A stretch of 64,000 nucleotides of DNA from Methanosaeta sp. PtaU1.Bin112 (GTDB lineage Archaea; Halobacteriota; Methanosarcinia; Methanotrichales; Methanotrichaceae). Where the stretch lies: the NCBI GenBank assembly GCA_002067705.1, contig MVRL01000193.1, positions 1-64,000 on the forward strand, read 5' to 3'. Below the pieces are notes generated by a model. It did no database searches, had not been told where the DNA came from, and worked only from the letters and a program-made list of their open reading frames with translations. Made by a program: the position numbers and the translations under genes. Shown in pieces: positions 44,696 through 53,623 of the stretch (position 1 is its first letter; the number at the start of each line of letters is the position of its first letter).

Positions 44696-44703
44696 TATTT
44701 AAG
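44696..44703 (+). promoter_or_regulatory. TATA box of membrane-anchored protein gene
   Basis: TATTTAAG, 24-31 nt before ATG 44727 with no ribosome site between, suggesting a leaderless transcript. Confidence 0.45.
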
Positions 44704-44726
44704 AAATCGGCTTTGATATTGCTCTT

Positions 44727-45491
44727 ATGAGAGAGATGAGAGAGTTCAACCTGAGGCATGGCCTGCTTGGAGCGGCGATAATTGCTATGATAATTAATCT
44801 GGCAATAATCTCCATCAATTCCGCCCAGACCTTTCCCCTGTATGGCGACAACGAAATAACCAATGCGACGGTATACGGTATTATGAAATATGAATACGGC
44901 GACGGATTGTATGTAGATATCTCTGCCGATGATTCAGATCGATATGATGTGGAGCTGATCGATAGCGAGAATAGAACATATAATGGCAACAGCGGCCCAT
45001 ACAGATCCGAACTACATGGTTTTCCTACTGAGACTGATTATAAAGGATCAATCAGAGATATGCTATTATTCGATGTTCCAGATGAGACCATCATCAAGGG
45101 AATAAGAATCGTGCCGTCTCAATCAGCTCCATTCTACATAAACTGGACCGAAATGCCTGAAATCACAGGAGAAAATGCAACGCTCAGGTTCTATGGGGCA
45201 ACGTTCGAGCCCAATGGGATGAGATGGCGTCAGGGAAACTGGAACCTGGATATCAGCATCAACAATATCGGCAACCATACCGCCAAGTACAACAGCTCAA
45301 GCTTCGCGCTGATGGATCAGTTCGGCTGGATTTATTCGGGCGAAGAAGGTGAAGAATTGAAGGAAATTCCGGCGGGAGAGTCGTTGCGTTTTACTGTCAA
45401 GGTGCCCTTTGTATCGGAACTGTCCGATCCCATAGCCATACTATTCAAAGGTTTGAATTTGGATATATCGGCATGGACGATAAGACGATGA
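44727..45491 (+). CDS. Membrane-anchored extracytoplasmic protein with C-terminal beta domain
   Basis: 254 residues. An N-terminal hydrophobic segment (~12-32) acts as anchor or uncleaved signal. The exported part contains several N-x-S/T sequons and a C-terminal Ig-like domain (~150-245) resembling DUF4352-type domains: W-N-L-D-I-S-I-N-N-I-G-N-H-T-A, S-S-S-F-A-L-M-D-Q-F-G and I-P-A-G-E-S-L-R-F-T-V-K-V-P-F. Function unknown. ATG 44727 or 44736. Confidence 0.65.
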   Translation: MREMREFNLRHGLLGAAIIAMIINLAIISINSAQTFPLYGDNEITNATVYGIMKYEYGDGLYVDISADDSDRYDVELIDSENRTYNGNSGPYRSELHGFPTETDYKGSIRDMLLFDVPDETIIKGIRIVPSQSAPFYINWTEMPEITGENATLRFYGATFEPNGMRWRQGNWNLDISINNIGNHTAKYNSSSFALMDQFGWIYSGEEGEELKEIPAGESLRFTVKVPFVSELSDPIAILFKGLNLDISAWTIRR

Positions 45492-45564
45492 TGCAGCGAT
45501 GAAAATGATTTTTGATTCCATAATTTTACAGGATAATAAAAAAGAGGAGATTTTAAAAAATCAT

Positions 45565-46857
45565 TCAGGTGGGTTTCGGCGGTTTTACCATTACAAAGGC
45601 TACAACTATGCCGAGTGCCGCGAGGACAGCCACATACGGGAAGACATTGACATATCCGCCCAGCATGTCCTTGGCTGCGCCGGCCATCAGATTGCCGATG
45701 ATGGCGCCAACACCGTAGGCGGTAAAGACCAGGCCGTAGTTTCGGGCATAGTCCTTAGTGCCGAAGTAGGTAGCTGTTGCTGCCGGTGCAATGGCCAGCC
45801 AGCCGCCCAGGCACAGCCAGAGCGCGGCGAAGGCAATTGTGTACATCTCGATTGAAGCCGGATTTGTGTACATCAGCACGGAAGCGACGATAATTATCAC
45901 GTAGGATAGAATGGCCGTCCTTGGGGGCGTGAGCTTATCGGTCAGAGTACCGAAGATGGGTCTGCCCACCGCATTGCAGAAGGCGAAGGGAAGCACCAGA
46001 TTTGTCAAGGCAACCGTGATATCCGCCTCGGCAATTCCTGCGTTTGCCGCCACTTCCAGACCGGCTGGTTTGGCAACACCTATGGCCATCAGTCCAGCCA
46101 GGGCCCCGATCACATAGCAGATCCATAGGCCATAGAATGACCGGTTCTTGGCCATCTCATCCCTCGTGTAATCGCTCTTCTTTCCGCCGGCTGCAGCTGC
46201 TGGGGCTTTCCATCCCGCAGGACACCATCCGACGGGCGGGAAGACCAGGGTCATGGAAAGGACTACGATGAGAATAAGAAACGCTATGCCCAGGATCTTC
46301 ATGGACGCGAATACCCCGCCAAAGCTCGCGGAGAGAATATCAGACATCTTGCCGGTAATGAATGCAGAGAAGCCGAAGCCGAGAAGGGTCAATCCCACAG
46401 CCAGGCCACGCTTGTCCGGGAACCATCTGGCTGCGGTGGTGATAGGACAGTTGTAAGCTATGCCCACACCGATGCCCGCGATAACACCATACAATATCAT
46501 GAGCATCATCGGAGATGTGGCGGTGGACCCCAGTATCCAGCCCAAGCCTACGATGACCCCGCCTAGCATTCCCACTTTTCTAGGCCCATATTTCTCAATG
46601 TACTTGCCTACCAATGGCATGGTTATAGCAAAGAACGCCAGAGATGCGATGTAAGGAAGAGACATCTCCATGGCGCTTACAGTTAATCCATAGCCCCCAT
46701 CAGCAACGGGTGTGGTAAATATCTTTTTCAGAGGAACGCTAATTATACTATAAGCATACACTGCACCAAGACAAAGCTCGATAATTGTTCCGATAATAAT
46801 CAGCAGCCATCGCCCAGATTCCGCTGGCATGCCAAATATCTTCACATCATCTGCCAT
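45565..46857 (-). CDS. MFS transporter, oxalate/formate antiporter (OFA) family
   Basis: 430 residues, 12 membrane helices with a central cytoplasmic loop (~215-240). OFA features: L-C-L-G-A-V-Y-A-Y-S-I in helix 1, G-K-Y-I-E-K-Y-G-P-R-K-V loop, Y-N-C-P-I-T-T-A-A-R-W-F-P-D-K-R-G-L-A-V-G-L across helices 4-5, and F-G-T-K-D-Y-A-R-N-Y-G later. Probably moves a small carboxylate such as acetate, formate or oxalate; substrate not determinable. AGGTG precedes ATG. Divergent from a gamma carbonic anhydrase gene. Confidence 0.88.
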   Translation of the reverse strand: MADDVKIFGMPAESGRWLLIIIGTIIELCLGAVYAYSIISVPLKKIFTTPVADGGYGLTVSAMEMSLPYIASLAFFAITMPLVGKYIEKYGPRKVGMLGGVIVGLGWILGSTATSPMMLMILYGVIAGIGVGIAYNCPITTAARWFPDKRGLAVGLTLLGFGFSAFITGKMSDILSASFGGVFASMKILGIAFLILIVVLSMTLVFPPVGWCPAGWKAPAAAAGGKKSDYTRDEMAKNRSFYGLWICYVIGALAGLMAIGVAKPAGLEVAANAGIAEADITVALTNLVLPFAFCNAVGRPIFGTLTDKLTPPRTAILSYVIIIVASVLMYTNPASIEMYTIAFAALWLCLGGWLAIAPAATATYFGTKDYARNYGLVFTAYGVGAIIGNLMAGAAKDMLGGYVNVFPYVAVLAALGIVVAFVMVKPPKPT

Positions 46858-47257
46858 AAGTTACACCTTTCTATTACAGAGTGTTCTCATTCAATACATA
46901 CAATTGATAAATATAAAGTGAACAAAAATTTTAGTCGGTGAATTCTATTAATCCCTCCTTATCCCCTCCCTAACCTATGAAGATAATTCAATGGCTTGGG
47001 ACTAATTTTGTCTCTCATATATTTAAATTTGGCGGCAATTATCGGGATTATAGATTATAATATTGCACATATCGTAAAAATAGTTTGCTCTGTCTAATAT
47101 TGCATTCGATGTCGGCATCTCCAATTCAGGAAGAGAGCCATTATTCGGATAAATGATCTATCGCTATCGACAATAGCCAATAGATGGATTTGCAAACCAT
47201 CGTTAATGGCAATCTCTTTTAAGGTGAATGGAGAATAACCGAAGAGGTGGTGCTAAT
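46858..47257. other. Long AT-rich divergent intergenic region
   Basis: About 400 bases between the MFS and carbonic anhydrase genes. It holds a minus-strand TATA (CTTTATATTT, complement of ~46908-46917) ~55 nt before the transporter ATG, and a plus-strand TATATTTAAAT (47018-47028) that would leave a ~200-nt leader for the anhydrase. No gene seen. Confidence 0.45.
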
Positions 47258-47827
47258 ATGCTAAAGCCCAATCCCAGGACATCATGGAACAGCAAAGAAT
47301 GCATGCCAACGGTTGCAGCAACAGCTTACGTGGATGAGTCCGCAGTGATCATAGGCGACGTGCGGATCGGCGAAGAGGTTTATGTGGGCCCGGTCGTATC
47401 CCTGAGAGCAGATGAGGCTAACCCCATCATCATTGGTGATAGGTGCAATATCCAGGATGGTGTGATCTTCCACGGCCTCATGGGAAGCTCCATAAATCTG
47501 GGAAAGCAGATCTCAATCGCCCACGGTGCCGTAATTCACGGACCGATGAAGATCGGGGATGAGAGCTTTGTGGGATTCAACTCCGTAGTTCATGCCTCAA
47601 CACTCGGGAAAAAATGCTTTGTAGGCCACGCTGCGGCGGTCATAGGCGTTACCCTGGCGGACGGCAAGTTCGTGCCGCACGGCTCCCTGGTTGACACTCA
47701 GGAGAAGGCAGATGCGCTGGGACCGGTTCCCGATACCTTAAAGCACTTCAATGAGGAAGTTGTCGAGGTAAACTGCGAGTTTGCCAGGAGCTACAGGGTC
47801 ATGAAGAAATCCTGCGCAGGTAATTGA
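47258..47827 (+). CDS. Gamma-class carbonic anhydrase
   Basis: 189 residues from ATG 47258, chosen because AGAGGTGG lies just upstream; ATG 47228 is an in-frame alternative. Left-handed beta-helix hexapeptide repeats. Active-site residues by comparison with Methanosarcina Cam: Arg50, Asp52, Glu53 (S-L-R-A-D-E), Gln66 (N-I-Q-D-G), and zinc/iron ligands His72, His89 and His94. The acidic loop with the Cam proton-shuttle Glu84 is absent (F-H-G-L-M-G-S-S), as in CamH-type enzymes. No signal peptide, so cytoplasmic. Interconverts CO2 and bicarbonate. Confidence 0.9.
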   Translation: MLKPNPRTSWNSKECMPTVAATAYVDESAVIIGDVRIGEEVYVGPVVSLRADEANPIIIGDRCNIQDGVIFHGLMGSSINLGKQISIAHGAVIHGPMKIGDESFVGFNSVVHASTLGKKCFVGHAAAVIGVTLADGKFVPHGSLVDTQEKADALGPVPDTLKHFNEEVVEVNCEFARSYRVMKKSCAGN

Positions 47828-47954
47828 TCACTGCGGAGTTCTTCCCGGATTATAGTAGACCCACCATCTCCCGTTCATTTTTTATCCGTGCCCATCGGAC
47901 AAGGAATATATACATCCCTATCCCTAAGCCCACCCTAGCTTTAGGTGATTGATA

Positions 47955-48983
47955 ATGGCAAAGATCAAAGCTGGCGTCTTGGGTGCCACCGGTGCCGTGG
48001 GGCAGCGCTTCATTGAAGGACTGAAGAACCATCCCTGGTTTGAGCTGACCAGCCTTGCCGCTTCGGAAAGAAGCGCGGGCAAGAAGTACAAGGAAGCTGC
48101 AAAGTGGCGCCTGGAGAGCGAGCTTCCCGACGATATCGCGGAGATGACTGTGGTCAACGTCGATCCGCGAGAGGTAGATGCGGATATTGTCTTTTCCGCG
48201 CTTCCCGCCTCTGATGCCCTTACGGTTGAGCCCGCCTTCGCCGCTGCAGGTTGCGCCGTGGCCAGCAACACCAGCTCATACCGAATGGTGGAAGATGTGC
48301 CTCTGCTTATACCGGAGTGCAATCATGAACACCTGGATATCATCAAGGTTCAGCGCGAGAAGCGGGGATGGGATGGATACCTTACCACAAATCCCAACTG
48401 CACGACGGTCATGTTCACATTGCCACTCAAGCCGCTCATGAAGTTCGGCATAGAGACGGTTCATGTGGCCTCCATGCAGGCAGTCTCTGGAGCAGGATAT
48501 GAGGGCGTGCCATCCATGGCCATCCTGGGCAACGTCATTCCCTACATCGGCGGAGAGGAGGAGAAGGTGGAGACTGAGCCGCAGAAGATCCTGGGGCACT
48601 TTGATGGCGAGAAAATAGTGAATGCAGAATTCAGCGTGAGCGCCAGCTGCCACCGCGTACCGGTCATGGACGGACACACGGAAGCCATCTGGGTGACCAT
48701 GAGGGACAACCCCACGCCAGAGGAGGTCAAAAAAGCCATGCAGAACTTCGATGCAGGTCTGGCAGACCTGCCAACCTCGCCCAAGAAAGCGATCATCGTC
48801 AAAGATGAGCCTGATCGGCCTCAGCCAAGGCTCGATCGCGGCCGCGGAAACGGCATGGCGGTCTCTGTAGGACGGATCAGATCGGGAATCAGGTTCGTCT
48901 GCATGGGTCACAACACCGTGCGCGGTGCAGCGGGAGCCAGCATTCTCAATGCCGAACTGCTGGTGAAGAAAGGCCTGCTGTGA
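47955..48983 (+). CDS. asd: Aspartate-semialdehyde dehydrogenase
   Basis: 342 residues from ATG 47955 (AGGTGA six bases upstream). N-terminal NADP motif [13 protein letters not shown], catalytic Cys in T-N-P-N-C-T-T, and [13 protein letters not shown]. Belongs to the archaeal/fungal-type ASADH. Feeds threonine, methionine and lysine synthesis; lysA is also in this window (61632). The next gene starts at its stop codon (4-nt overlap). Confidence 0.94.
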   Translation: MAKIKAGVLGATGAVGQRFIEGLKNHPWFELTSLAASERSAGKKYKEAAKWRLESELPDDIAEMTVVNVDPREVDADIVFSALPASDALTVEPAFAAAGCAVASNTSSYRMVEDVPLLIPECNHEHLDIIKVQREKRGWDGYLTTNPNCTTVMFTLPLKPLMKFGIETVHVASMQAVSGAGYEGVPSMAILGNVIPYIGGEEEKVETEPQKILGHFDGEKIVNAEFSVSASCHRVPVMDGHTEAIWVTMRDNPTPEEVKKAMQNFDAGLADLPTSPKKAIIVKDEPDRPQPRLDRGRGNGMAVSVGRIRSGIRFVCMGHNTVRGAAGASILNAELLVKKGLL

Positions 48984-49945
48984 TGCTGATCATTGCCTGG
49001 GAGGTGACGGCAGCCTGCAACCTGTCTTGCGGCTACTGCCGAGCCTCCGCTTCCCATCTTCCGGATGCCGATGAGCTGTCCACCCAGGAGGCTTTCTCTT
49101 TTTTGGATAGCGTTGCTCCCCTGAAGCCCATGCTGATTTTAAGTGGCGGCGAGCCCTTGCTGCGGCCTGACATCTTCCGGATAGCGCGCCATGCAAAGGA
49201 GTTGGGGATGCGTGTCTCCCTGGCCAGCAATGGAACCACAATCACTCCACTGCTGGCAGATGAAATTGCTGCCAGCGGCATCTCGCGAGTCAGCATCAGC
49301 CTGGATGGCGCTTCGCCCGAAAGGCATGATGCCTCCCGCGGAAAGGGAAGCTTTAAGGCGGCTATGCGGGGAATAGAGAATCTGCGCGGCAAGGTCGACT
49401 TTCAGATCAATAACACTCTCACCAACAAAAATGAGGCCGATGTAGCTGACGTCTTCGATCTGGCCCAGAGGGTGGGAGCCTGTGCTCTGCACTTCTTTTT
49501 CCTGGTGGCCACCGGTCGGGGAAGGGAAGCTGCCCTAATATCTCCGGAGCGGCAGGAGCAGCTTCTGCGGGAGATCGATAAGATGCGAGCGATTTGGCCC
49601 CTGGAGGTCCAGGTCACCTGTGCGCCTCAGTATGCTCGCATAAAAAGGCCAGAAAGAGGCCGAGCAGGGGGCTGCCTGGCAGGCAAAAGCTTCGTTTTTG
49701 TCTCCCGAAAGGGCGATGTCTATCCCTGCGGATATCTTCCTCTGCAAGTTGGAAACATCCGGGAGAAGAATTTTATAGAGATATGGGAGAATGCTCCTGA
49801 GCTGATGGCACTGAGAGAGAGAAGACTCAAAGGCAAATGTGGTAGATGCAGCTATTCCTCCACCTGCGGAGGGTGCCGGGCGCGGGCCTACGCAAATACG
49901 GGTGATTTCCTGGATCAAGATCCTGCCTGCTTCATGGAAGTGTAG
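48980..49945 (+). CDS. Radical SAM protein of the alternative heme pathway (AhbC/AhbD type)
   Basis: 321 residues. The SAM cluster motif C-N-L-S-C-G-Y-C is at residues ~13-20, with S-G-G-E-P-L-L and S-I-S-L-D-G. The C-terminal part has Cys residues for auxiliary clusters: [26 protein letters not shown] and a final D-P-A-C. The next gene is AhbB, so this is AhbC (12,18-didecarboxysiroheme to Fe-coproporphyrin) or AhbD (to heme); sequence alone does not separate them for me. Overlaps asd by 4 nt. Confidence 0.82.
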   Translation: MMLIIAWEVTAACNLSCGYCRASASHLPDADELSTQEAFSFLDSVAPLKPMLILSGGEPLLRPDIFRIARHAKELGMRVSLASNGTTITPLLADEIAASGISRVSISLDGASPERHDASRGKGSFKAAMRGIENLRGKVDFQINNTLTNKNEADVADVFDLAQRVGACALHFFFLVATGRGREAALISPERQEQLLREIDKMRAIWPLEVQVTCAPQYARIKRPERGRAGGCLAGKSFVFVSRKGDVYPCGYLPLQVGNIREKNFIEIWENAPELMALRERRLKGKCGRCSYSSTCGGCRARAYANTGDFLDQDPACFMEV

Positions 49946-49947
49946 AC

Positions 49948-50397
49948 GTGGATGAGATCGACTTAGAGCTGCTCTCGGCCGTGCAGGACGGTTTTCCCAT
50001 AACGCCAAGGCCGTTCCGGGATTTGGGAGCGGCCTTGGGCCTCGATGAAGATGAGGTAATGCTGCGTATGGCCGGCCTGCAGAAGGAAGGGCTGGTTCGC
50101 AGGATCGGGCCGATTCTCGATCTGCGCAAATTGGGCCGCAGCGGAATGCTGGCCGCTCTGAAGGTATCACGAACGGAGGCTGACCGCGCCGCCCAGATCA
50201 TTAATGGGTATCCTGAGGTTTCGCATAACTACCTGCGGCCCGATGAGAGCGGCTACAACCTCTGGTTTACCGTTTCCGCTTCCGAAGTGAGGATCCAGGA
50301 GATATTGCAGGAGATCAGGGCGAAGACCGGTCTGAAGATGCTGGTGCTGCCCACTCTGCGCATCTTCAAGATCGGCGTCAAATTCGACATAATTTGA
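49948..50397 (+). CDS. ahbB: Siroheme decarboxylase subunit (AhbB-type)
   Basis: 149 residues of the Lrp/AsnC-like fold: N-terminal HTH-like region (D-L-E-L-L-S-A-V-Q-D-G-F-P at 5-17), then R-I-G-P-I-L-D and a ferredoxin-like domain with P-E-V-S-H-N-Y-L-R and Y-N-L-W-F-T, whose His/Tyr pattern is typical of AhbA/AhbB siroheme decarboxylase. GTG start 2 nt after the radical SAM gene. AhbA is not adjacent. It decarboxylates siroheme at C12 and C18. Confidence 0.82.
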   Translation: MDEIDLELLSAVQDGFPITPRPFRDLGAALGLDEDEVMLRMAGLQKEGLVRRIGPILDLRKLGRSGMLAALKVSRTEADRAAQIINGYPEVSHNYLRPDESGYNLWFTVSASEVRIQEILQEIRAKTGLKMLVLPTLRIFKIGVKFDII

Positions 50398-50488
50398 TAA
50401 TTTGATATACCTGGAAGAACGTCGATTGCATTGGCACCTTGCCCGGGCAGCAGCCGGGTGAGGCGGATAATCAAGGAGCGGATATACC

Positions 50489-50761
50489 ACGGCTAAACCG
50501 ATTCTGATGGACTTTTATGCTGACTGGTGCGGACCATGCAGGCTGCAGGCCCCCATCTTCGAGGAACTGGCCAGAGACCACGGCGATAAGGCAGAGTTTA
50601 AGGAGATCAATGTGGACAAAGAGGGTGACCTGGCGATTGAGAAGGGCATCATGGTCGTTCCCACCATCATTTTGGAGAAAGACGGCAAGGAAATACAGAG
50701 GTGGATGGGCGTCACTGCCAAGGAAGAGCTGATCAAAGCCATCAACAAGGCCCAGGATTGA
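50489..50761 (+). CDS. Thioredoxin-like protein, apparent ACG (or late ATG) start
   Basis: A short thioredoxin with W-C-G-P-C-R active site and the cis-Pro in M-V-V-P-T-I-I. ATG 50507 gives M-D-F-Y-A-D-W-C, which would cut off the first beta strand. Upstream in-frame codons ACG-GCT-AAA-CCG-ATT-CTG would supply the usual (M)-T-A-K-P-I-L. There is no ATG, GTG or TTG between the in-frame stop at 50468 and 50507. AAGGAG (50473-50478) is 10 nt before ACG 50489 but 28 nt before ATG 50507. I therefore mark ACG as the likely start, about 90 residues in total. Confidence 0.8.
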   Translation, partial: TAKPILMDFYADWCGPCRLQAPIFEELARDHGDKAEFKEINVDKEGDLAIEKGIMVVPTIILEKDGKEIQRWMGVTAKEELIKAINKAQD

Positions 50762-51771
50762 GTGAGAAGAAGCAGGTAGTGGCGCATAGGAACGGGTGGC
50801 AGAAGCAAATGGCAGATCACGATCTGGAGGCGGTGCGAAGGATCAACAGCCGGGGGGGCATCGCCCCTCATCTCTCCCTGCGCTTTGACTCTCACCTCTT
50901 TTCCATTGATACCAGCCGCGCCCCTAAGGGCAGTTTTCAGCCGAATGCCTATTTTATCACTCACGCCCACAGCGATCATTATGGAAAATCTGCCATGAAC
51001 TCTCCGCAGGCCGTTGCCTCAGTGGAGACGGCACGGGCTCTAGAGATTCGCTATGATCGGGAGTACAAAGGCCGCACCTTCAAAGTGGGGCAGAGCATCG
51101 TCATCGATGATGTAAAAGTGAGCACCCATGCCACAGGCCATACCATTGGCTCGGCTGCGTTCTCCTGGCAGACGGAGGCCGGAGAGAGGGTGCTGGTGAC
51201 CGGAGATGTAAAAGATTACCGGCATCTGCCAAAATGCGATTTTCTCGTCACTGAGGCCAACTACGGGGATCCCTATGATCCGTCCTGCATCTTTGAGGAC
51301 GACCTGGCCGGTTTTTCCGATGCCCTGGAAGACGGGGCGAGCTTTGGAGCCTATGCCTTCGGCAAAGCCCAGAGGGCGGTGGCTCTGATGAGGGCCATGG
51401 GCTACAAAGAAGAGATCGGCATGGATGAGAAGAGCCTGGTCCTGACCCGAGAGCTGATGGGAGACGCTGCCGGGTCGCTCACCGAGGTGCATGGCGGCAT
51501 ATCCAATGTGGTCACTCCCTGGAATCTGCACCAGGTGCACTGCCGCAGCAAGTACTTCCTAACGGGGAGAAGGGACACGTCTTATCCCACCATCCAGCTT
51601 TCCGATCACCTGGATTTTCGCGGATTGATGAGGATGATCGAGCATGTCTCTCCCAGAGAGGTGCTGGTCTACCATCCGGAGGGGATGAGAGCGAGCCTTC
51701 TGGCGCACCACCTGCAGGACTGCGGCCTGGAGACGACATCATTGGACATGATTGATAGGTTCGTGCGATAA
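50758..51771 (+). CDS. Metallo-beta-lactamase fold nuclease-like protein
   Basis: About 337 residues from TTG 50758, which overlaps the thioredoxin stop; ATG 50809 is another candidate. The metal motif T-H-A-H-S-D-H-Y-G, then A-T-G-H-T-I-G-S-A, V-T-G-D-V-K-D-Y and a C-terminal S-D-H-L-D-F and Y-H-P-E-G. This pattern fits the RNA/DNA-processing MBL (mRNA 3'-end processing factor-like / SNM1-like) families rather than glyoxalases, though a full beta-CASP domain is not obvious. Substrate unknown. In a cluster with thioredoxin and a Vms1-like gene, overlapping the latter's longest frame. Confidence 0.72.
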   Translation: MSEKKQVVAHRNGWQKQMADHDLEAVRRINSRGGIAPHLSLRFDSHLFSIDTSRAPKGSFQPNAYFITHAHSDHYGKSAMNSPQAVASVETARALEIRYDREYKGRTFKVGQSIVIDDVKVSTHATGHTIGSAAFSWQTEAGERVLVTGDVKDYRHLPKCDFLVTEANYGDPYDPSCIFEDDLAGFSDALEDGASFGAYAFGKAQRAVALMRAMGYKEEIGMDEKSLVLTRELMGDAAGSLTEVHGGISNVVTPWNLHQVHCRSKYFLTGRRDTSYPTIQLSDHLDFRGLMRMIEHVSPREVLVYHPEGMRASLLAHHLQDCGLETTSLDMIDRFVR

Positions 51772-51790
51772 CCGGTTGGAGGCTAAGCTT

Positions 51791-52753
51791 TTGGTGGACC
51801 TTTTCGGCAAGAAGAAGCTGGAAGATCGCATAGCAGAGCTGCAGGCATCGCTGGCAAAGCTGCAAGGCGAAAAGGAGCAGCTCCTGAGCACCCTGGAGAA
51901 GAGGGACGAGAAGATATCCAAACTCGCCGCTGCCAATCAGCAGGCCAATTTAGCCCTGAAAGCAGCCGAGCAGAGGGCCGCTGCCGCAGCCACGGCTGCC
52001 ACAACCCAGGCCCCAGTGCAGGCTGCGCCGGAGACAGAGGCATGCGAAGGGCAGAAGCCGAAGGCAAGGATCTTGAGCATGCGAGATGTGGATGGGCTAG
52101 TAGAGAGGCTCAAGGTTTGCCGCTCCCCCAGAGACGATCTTGTCGCTGCATACTACACCGGTCCAGCTGCGGAGGATGAGTCACTCTCCCCGGCGATCAG
52201 AAAAGCCACTTGTGCCATCAAGTCTCAGCGGGGGGGAATAGTTCTGCACAGCCCCCAGCTCTTCACCCTGCTGCTAGTGCCGCCTTTTCCCGTCCAGGAG
52301 AGCCTTGTCAGAGAGGGGAGCGCCTTTGCCCTTGATCCGCTGGAGGAGATGATGGAGACGCCCGTGCTCGTCCTCTTCGTTCATGCCGGTGAGACCTTCC
52401 TGGGGGTGGCTTTAAGCCGGGAGAGATTTGAGGTCGAAGAACGGGTGGAAAGCTCGGTAATGGGAAAGCACTCTAAAGGGGGATGGAGCCAGAAGAGGTT
52501 TGAGAGGCTGCGTGAGGAGGAGGTCAGGGGTCATGCCGATCTTGTGGCGGAAAGGCTGGCCGGCCTGATGGGCCGGTACAAGACCCTCCTCAAGTATGCT
52601 GTTGTTTCCGGCGACGAGGGCCTCATTCGCCAGATTGCTCCTGCAATCGGCCTGCCGCTGGTAGAACGGAAACTGTCCCGGCTGGAGGGACGAAAGGCAA
52701 AGGAACTGTTGGATGAGGTTTATGGCTTTTTCTGCTACAGAATTGATGTGTAG
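51791..52753 (+). CDS. Vms1/Ankzf1-like release-factor-fold protein
   Basis: 320 residues from TTG 51791 (GGAGG eight bases upstream). Residues ~5-75 are coiled coil, followed by an Ala/Pro linker. The C-terminal ~220 residues are eRF1 domain 2-like: R-G-G-I-V-L-H-S-P, L-V-L-F-V-H-A-G-E-T-F-L-G-V, then G-K-H-S-K-G-G-W-S-Q-K-R-F-E-R-L-R (read as K-G-G plus S-Q-K-R-F-x-R-L-R-E), the loop occupying the position of the catalytic GGQ. This is the VLRF1 pattern of Vms1, which releases nascent chains from peptidyl-tRNA on stalled 60S subunits. In archaea it is a likely ribosome-rescue factor. Confidence 0.78.
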   Translation: MVDLFGKKKLEDRIAELQASLAKLQGEKEQLLSTLEKRDEKISKLAAANQQANLALKAAEQRAAAAATAATTQAPVQAAPETEACEGQKPKARILSMRDVDGLVERLKVCRSPRDDLVAAYYTGPAAEDESLSPAIRKATCAIKSQRGGIVLHSPQLFTLLLVPPFPVQESLVREGSAFALDPLEEMMETPVLVLFVHAGETFLGVALSRERFEVEERVESSVMGKHSKGGWSQKRFERLREEEVRGHADLVAERLAGLMGRYKTLLKYAVVSGDEGLIRQIAPAIGLPLVERKLSRLEGRKAKELLDEVYGFFCYRIDV

Positions 52754-52777
52754 ACCCGATTTTGAGAAGGGCGGAAG

Positions 52778-53623
52778 ATGAGCGAGCAGTCCGCGGAAAA
52801 AAAAGAGAAAGAAGAAAACGATCCTGAGGAGCTTGCCCGCGCCTGGGACTGGCATGTGCGAAGAAAGGCCGCCTGGAGCGGAGCGACGCCGGAGAAGGTC
52901 CTGGATCAGCTATCCAGAGACGGGGTGCAATGGGTGAGGGAAGCGGTTGCTGGCAATGCCCGCGCATCAGCGTCATCTCTGGCCCGCCTGGCCGAGGACA
53001 GCTCAGGATATGTACGGGCGGCAGTGGCCTTGAACAGCCGGGTCACAGAGCAGATTTTAGAGATGCTGGCCGCAGACGAGATGGTGGACTACGACAGCAC
53101 TCTTCACAAGAACCGCTATCTTGTGAAGGAGGCGGCGGCAAAGAGCCCCAATATCAACTCCCGGACCCTGGCCTATCTCGCCAGCGATGCCGATGATCAT
53201 GTTCGAGCGGCAGCGGCGAGCAATCCCCTCTTGCCGGCAGAATCGATGAGCAGAATGGTCAAGGACATCTTCTGGGAGGTGCGAAACAACATCGCCAAAA
53301 ACCCATCCACCCCGGAGGATCTGCTCATTTACCTCTCCGCAGACAGGATCATGGATGTGCGGATGACGGCTGCACAGAACCCCCGCACGCCTGCGCAGGC
53401 GCTGGCCGCGCTGTCGTCAGACAGGAGCTGGGAGGTCAGGGAGGCTTTAGCCCGCAATGGCAGCCTCGACGGCCGGATACTGGATGAGCTTGCCGGGCAC
53501 TGGTCCTGGATGGTGCGGGCGGCGGTGGCGGAAAATCCCAACACGCCTGCCGGGACTCTGAAGCGGCTGGCCGGAGACCAGGATCAGAGCGTGCAGAAGG
53601 CGGCGCTGAAGAGATTGGGGTAG
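52778..53623 (+). CDS. LRV/HEAT-like repeat protein
   Basis: 281 residues with an acidic/basic N-terminal tail and about nine ~23-residue helical repeats of the leucine-rich-repeat-variant type: L-x-x-L-A-x-D-x-x-x-x-V-R-x-A-V/A-A-x-N-P-x-T-P. In bacterial LRV proteins the repeats stack into a scaffold, sometimes with a 4Fe-4S cluster; here no N-terminal cysteine cluster is visible. Likely a protein-binding scaffold. Follows the Vms1-like gene by 24 nt in the same direction. Confidence 0.78.
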   Translation: MSEQSAEKKEKEENDPEELARAWDWHVRRKAAWSGATPEKVLDQLSRDGVQWVREAVAGNARASASSLARLAEDSSGYVRAAVALNSRVTEQILEMLAADEMVDYDSTLHKNRYLVKEAAAKSPNINSRTLAYLASDADDHVRAAAASNPLLPAESMSRMVKDIFWEVRNNIAKNPSTPEDLLIYLSADRIMDVRMTAAQNPRTPAQALAALSSDRSWEVREALARNGSLDGRILDELAGHWSWMVRAAVAENPNTPAGTLKRLAGDQDQSVQKAALKRLG

